Positions 58,693 to 58,695 of a stretch of DNA of 58,695 nt are shown here, one piece after another. Numbering within the stretch: the stretch's first letter is position 1; each line of letters opens with the position of its first letter. Position numbers and translations under genes: made by a program. The DNA comes from an uncultured Allobaculum sp. (GTDB lineage: Bacteria > Bacillota_I > Bacilli_A > Erysipelotrichales > Erysipelotrichaceae), in contig CAJTLE010000002.1 in assembly GCA_910577085.1 (NCBI GenBank), forward strand, positions 1-58,695. The letters are read 5' to 3'. The notes beneath the pieces were generated by a model. The model was not told the origin of the DNA and searched no databases. It saw nothing but the letters and a program-made list of their open reading frames with translations.

Positions 58693-58695
58693 AAA

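Overview
The window looks like chromosome of a low-to-mid GC Bacillota, most plausibly an Erysipelotrichia-type gut bacterium (inference). Supporting signs are strong AGGAGG ribosome sites, many U-tract terminators, a T-box leader on a leucine operon, an mraZ-rsmH-ftsL-PBP cell-wall cluster, PTS sugar genes and lipoprotein serpins. No rRNA, tRNA or CRISPR array lies inside, but the right edge carries two strong tandem promoters pointing out of the window.

Layout. 1-875: end of an ISL3-type insertion sequence, transposase reading left. 1.1-4.2 kb: azlCD branched-chain amino acid exporter and an MFS transporter with a long disordered tail. 4.4-7.2 kb (minus): a phosphoesterase overlapping an intracellular BMP-type binding protein. 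7.7-11.9 kb: an unknown protein, an Rrf2 regulator, a metallo-beta-lactamase-fold hydrolase, a truncated histidine phosphatase and a 32-bp tandem repeat. 11.9-14.7 kb (minus): a KdpDE-like two-component pair without a Kdp pump. 15.4-19 kb (minus): a small membrane protein, an esterase fused by deletion to the tail of a MATE transporter gene, and rsmD. 19.3-24.3 kb: unknowns, an alpha/beta hydrolase, proC and a divergent pair of membrane proteins. 24.6-28.9 kb (minus): mraZ, rsmH, ftsL, then a terminator and a PASTA-type penicillin-binding protein.

28.9-29.7 kb holds the most unusual signal: no convincing gene, but many copies of a GTGG/AAAGTGG motif in the orientation of mraZ, two of them beside the mraZ start and five at 43-51 bp steps about 0.6-0.8 kb upstream. 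They look like an extended set of MraZ boxes.

29.9-36.2 kb: a PTS regulator with EIIA, galactitol-type EIIC and EIIB, a YjbQ protein, a ribulose-phosphate-type 3-epimerase and a hexulose-phosphate-type isomerase. This reads as one catabolic operon for a polyol or rare sugar. 37-38.5 kb: lactate permease. 39.2-41.9 kb: two tandem lipoprotein serpins, likely surface protease inhibitors. 42-45 kb: small unknowns, an HD protein and a YigZ/IMPACT protein. 45.3-50.6 kb: T-box-controlled leuA-leuC-leuD-leuB. 51-58.2 kb: FUSC-like membrane protein, a small helix-turn-helix-like protein, an NfeD-SPFH membrane pair, a LOG-family hydrolase, a yaaA/small alarmone synthetase overlapping pair, and a type I mannose-6-phosphate isomerase.

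Three genes (azlC, the 52361 gene, yaaA) have a -10 hexamer 6-7 bases before the start codon and no ribosome site, so leaderless mRNAs are likely. All functions are read from sequence patterns by eye; no database search was run.
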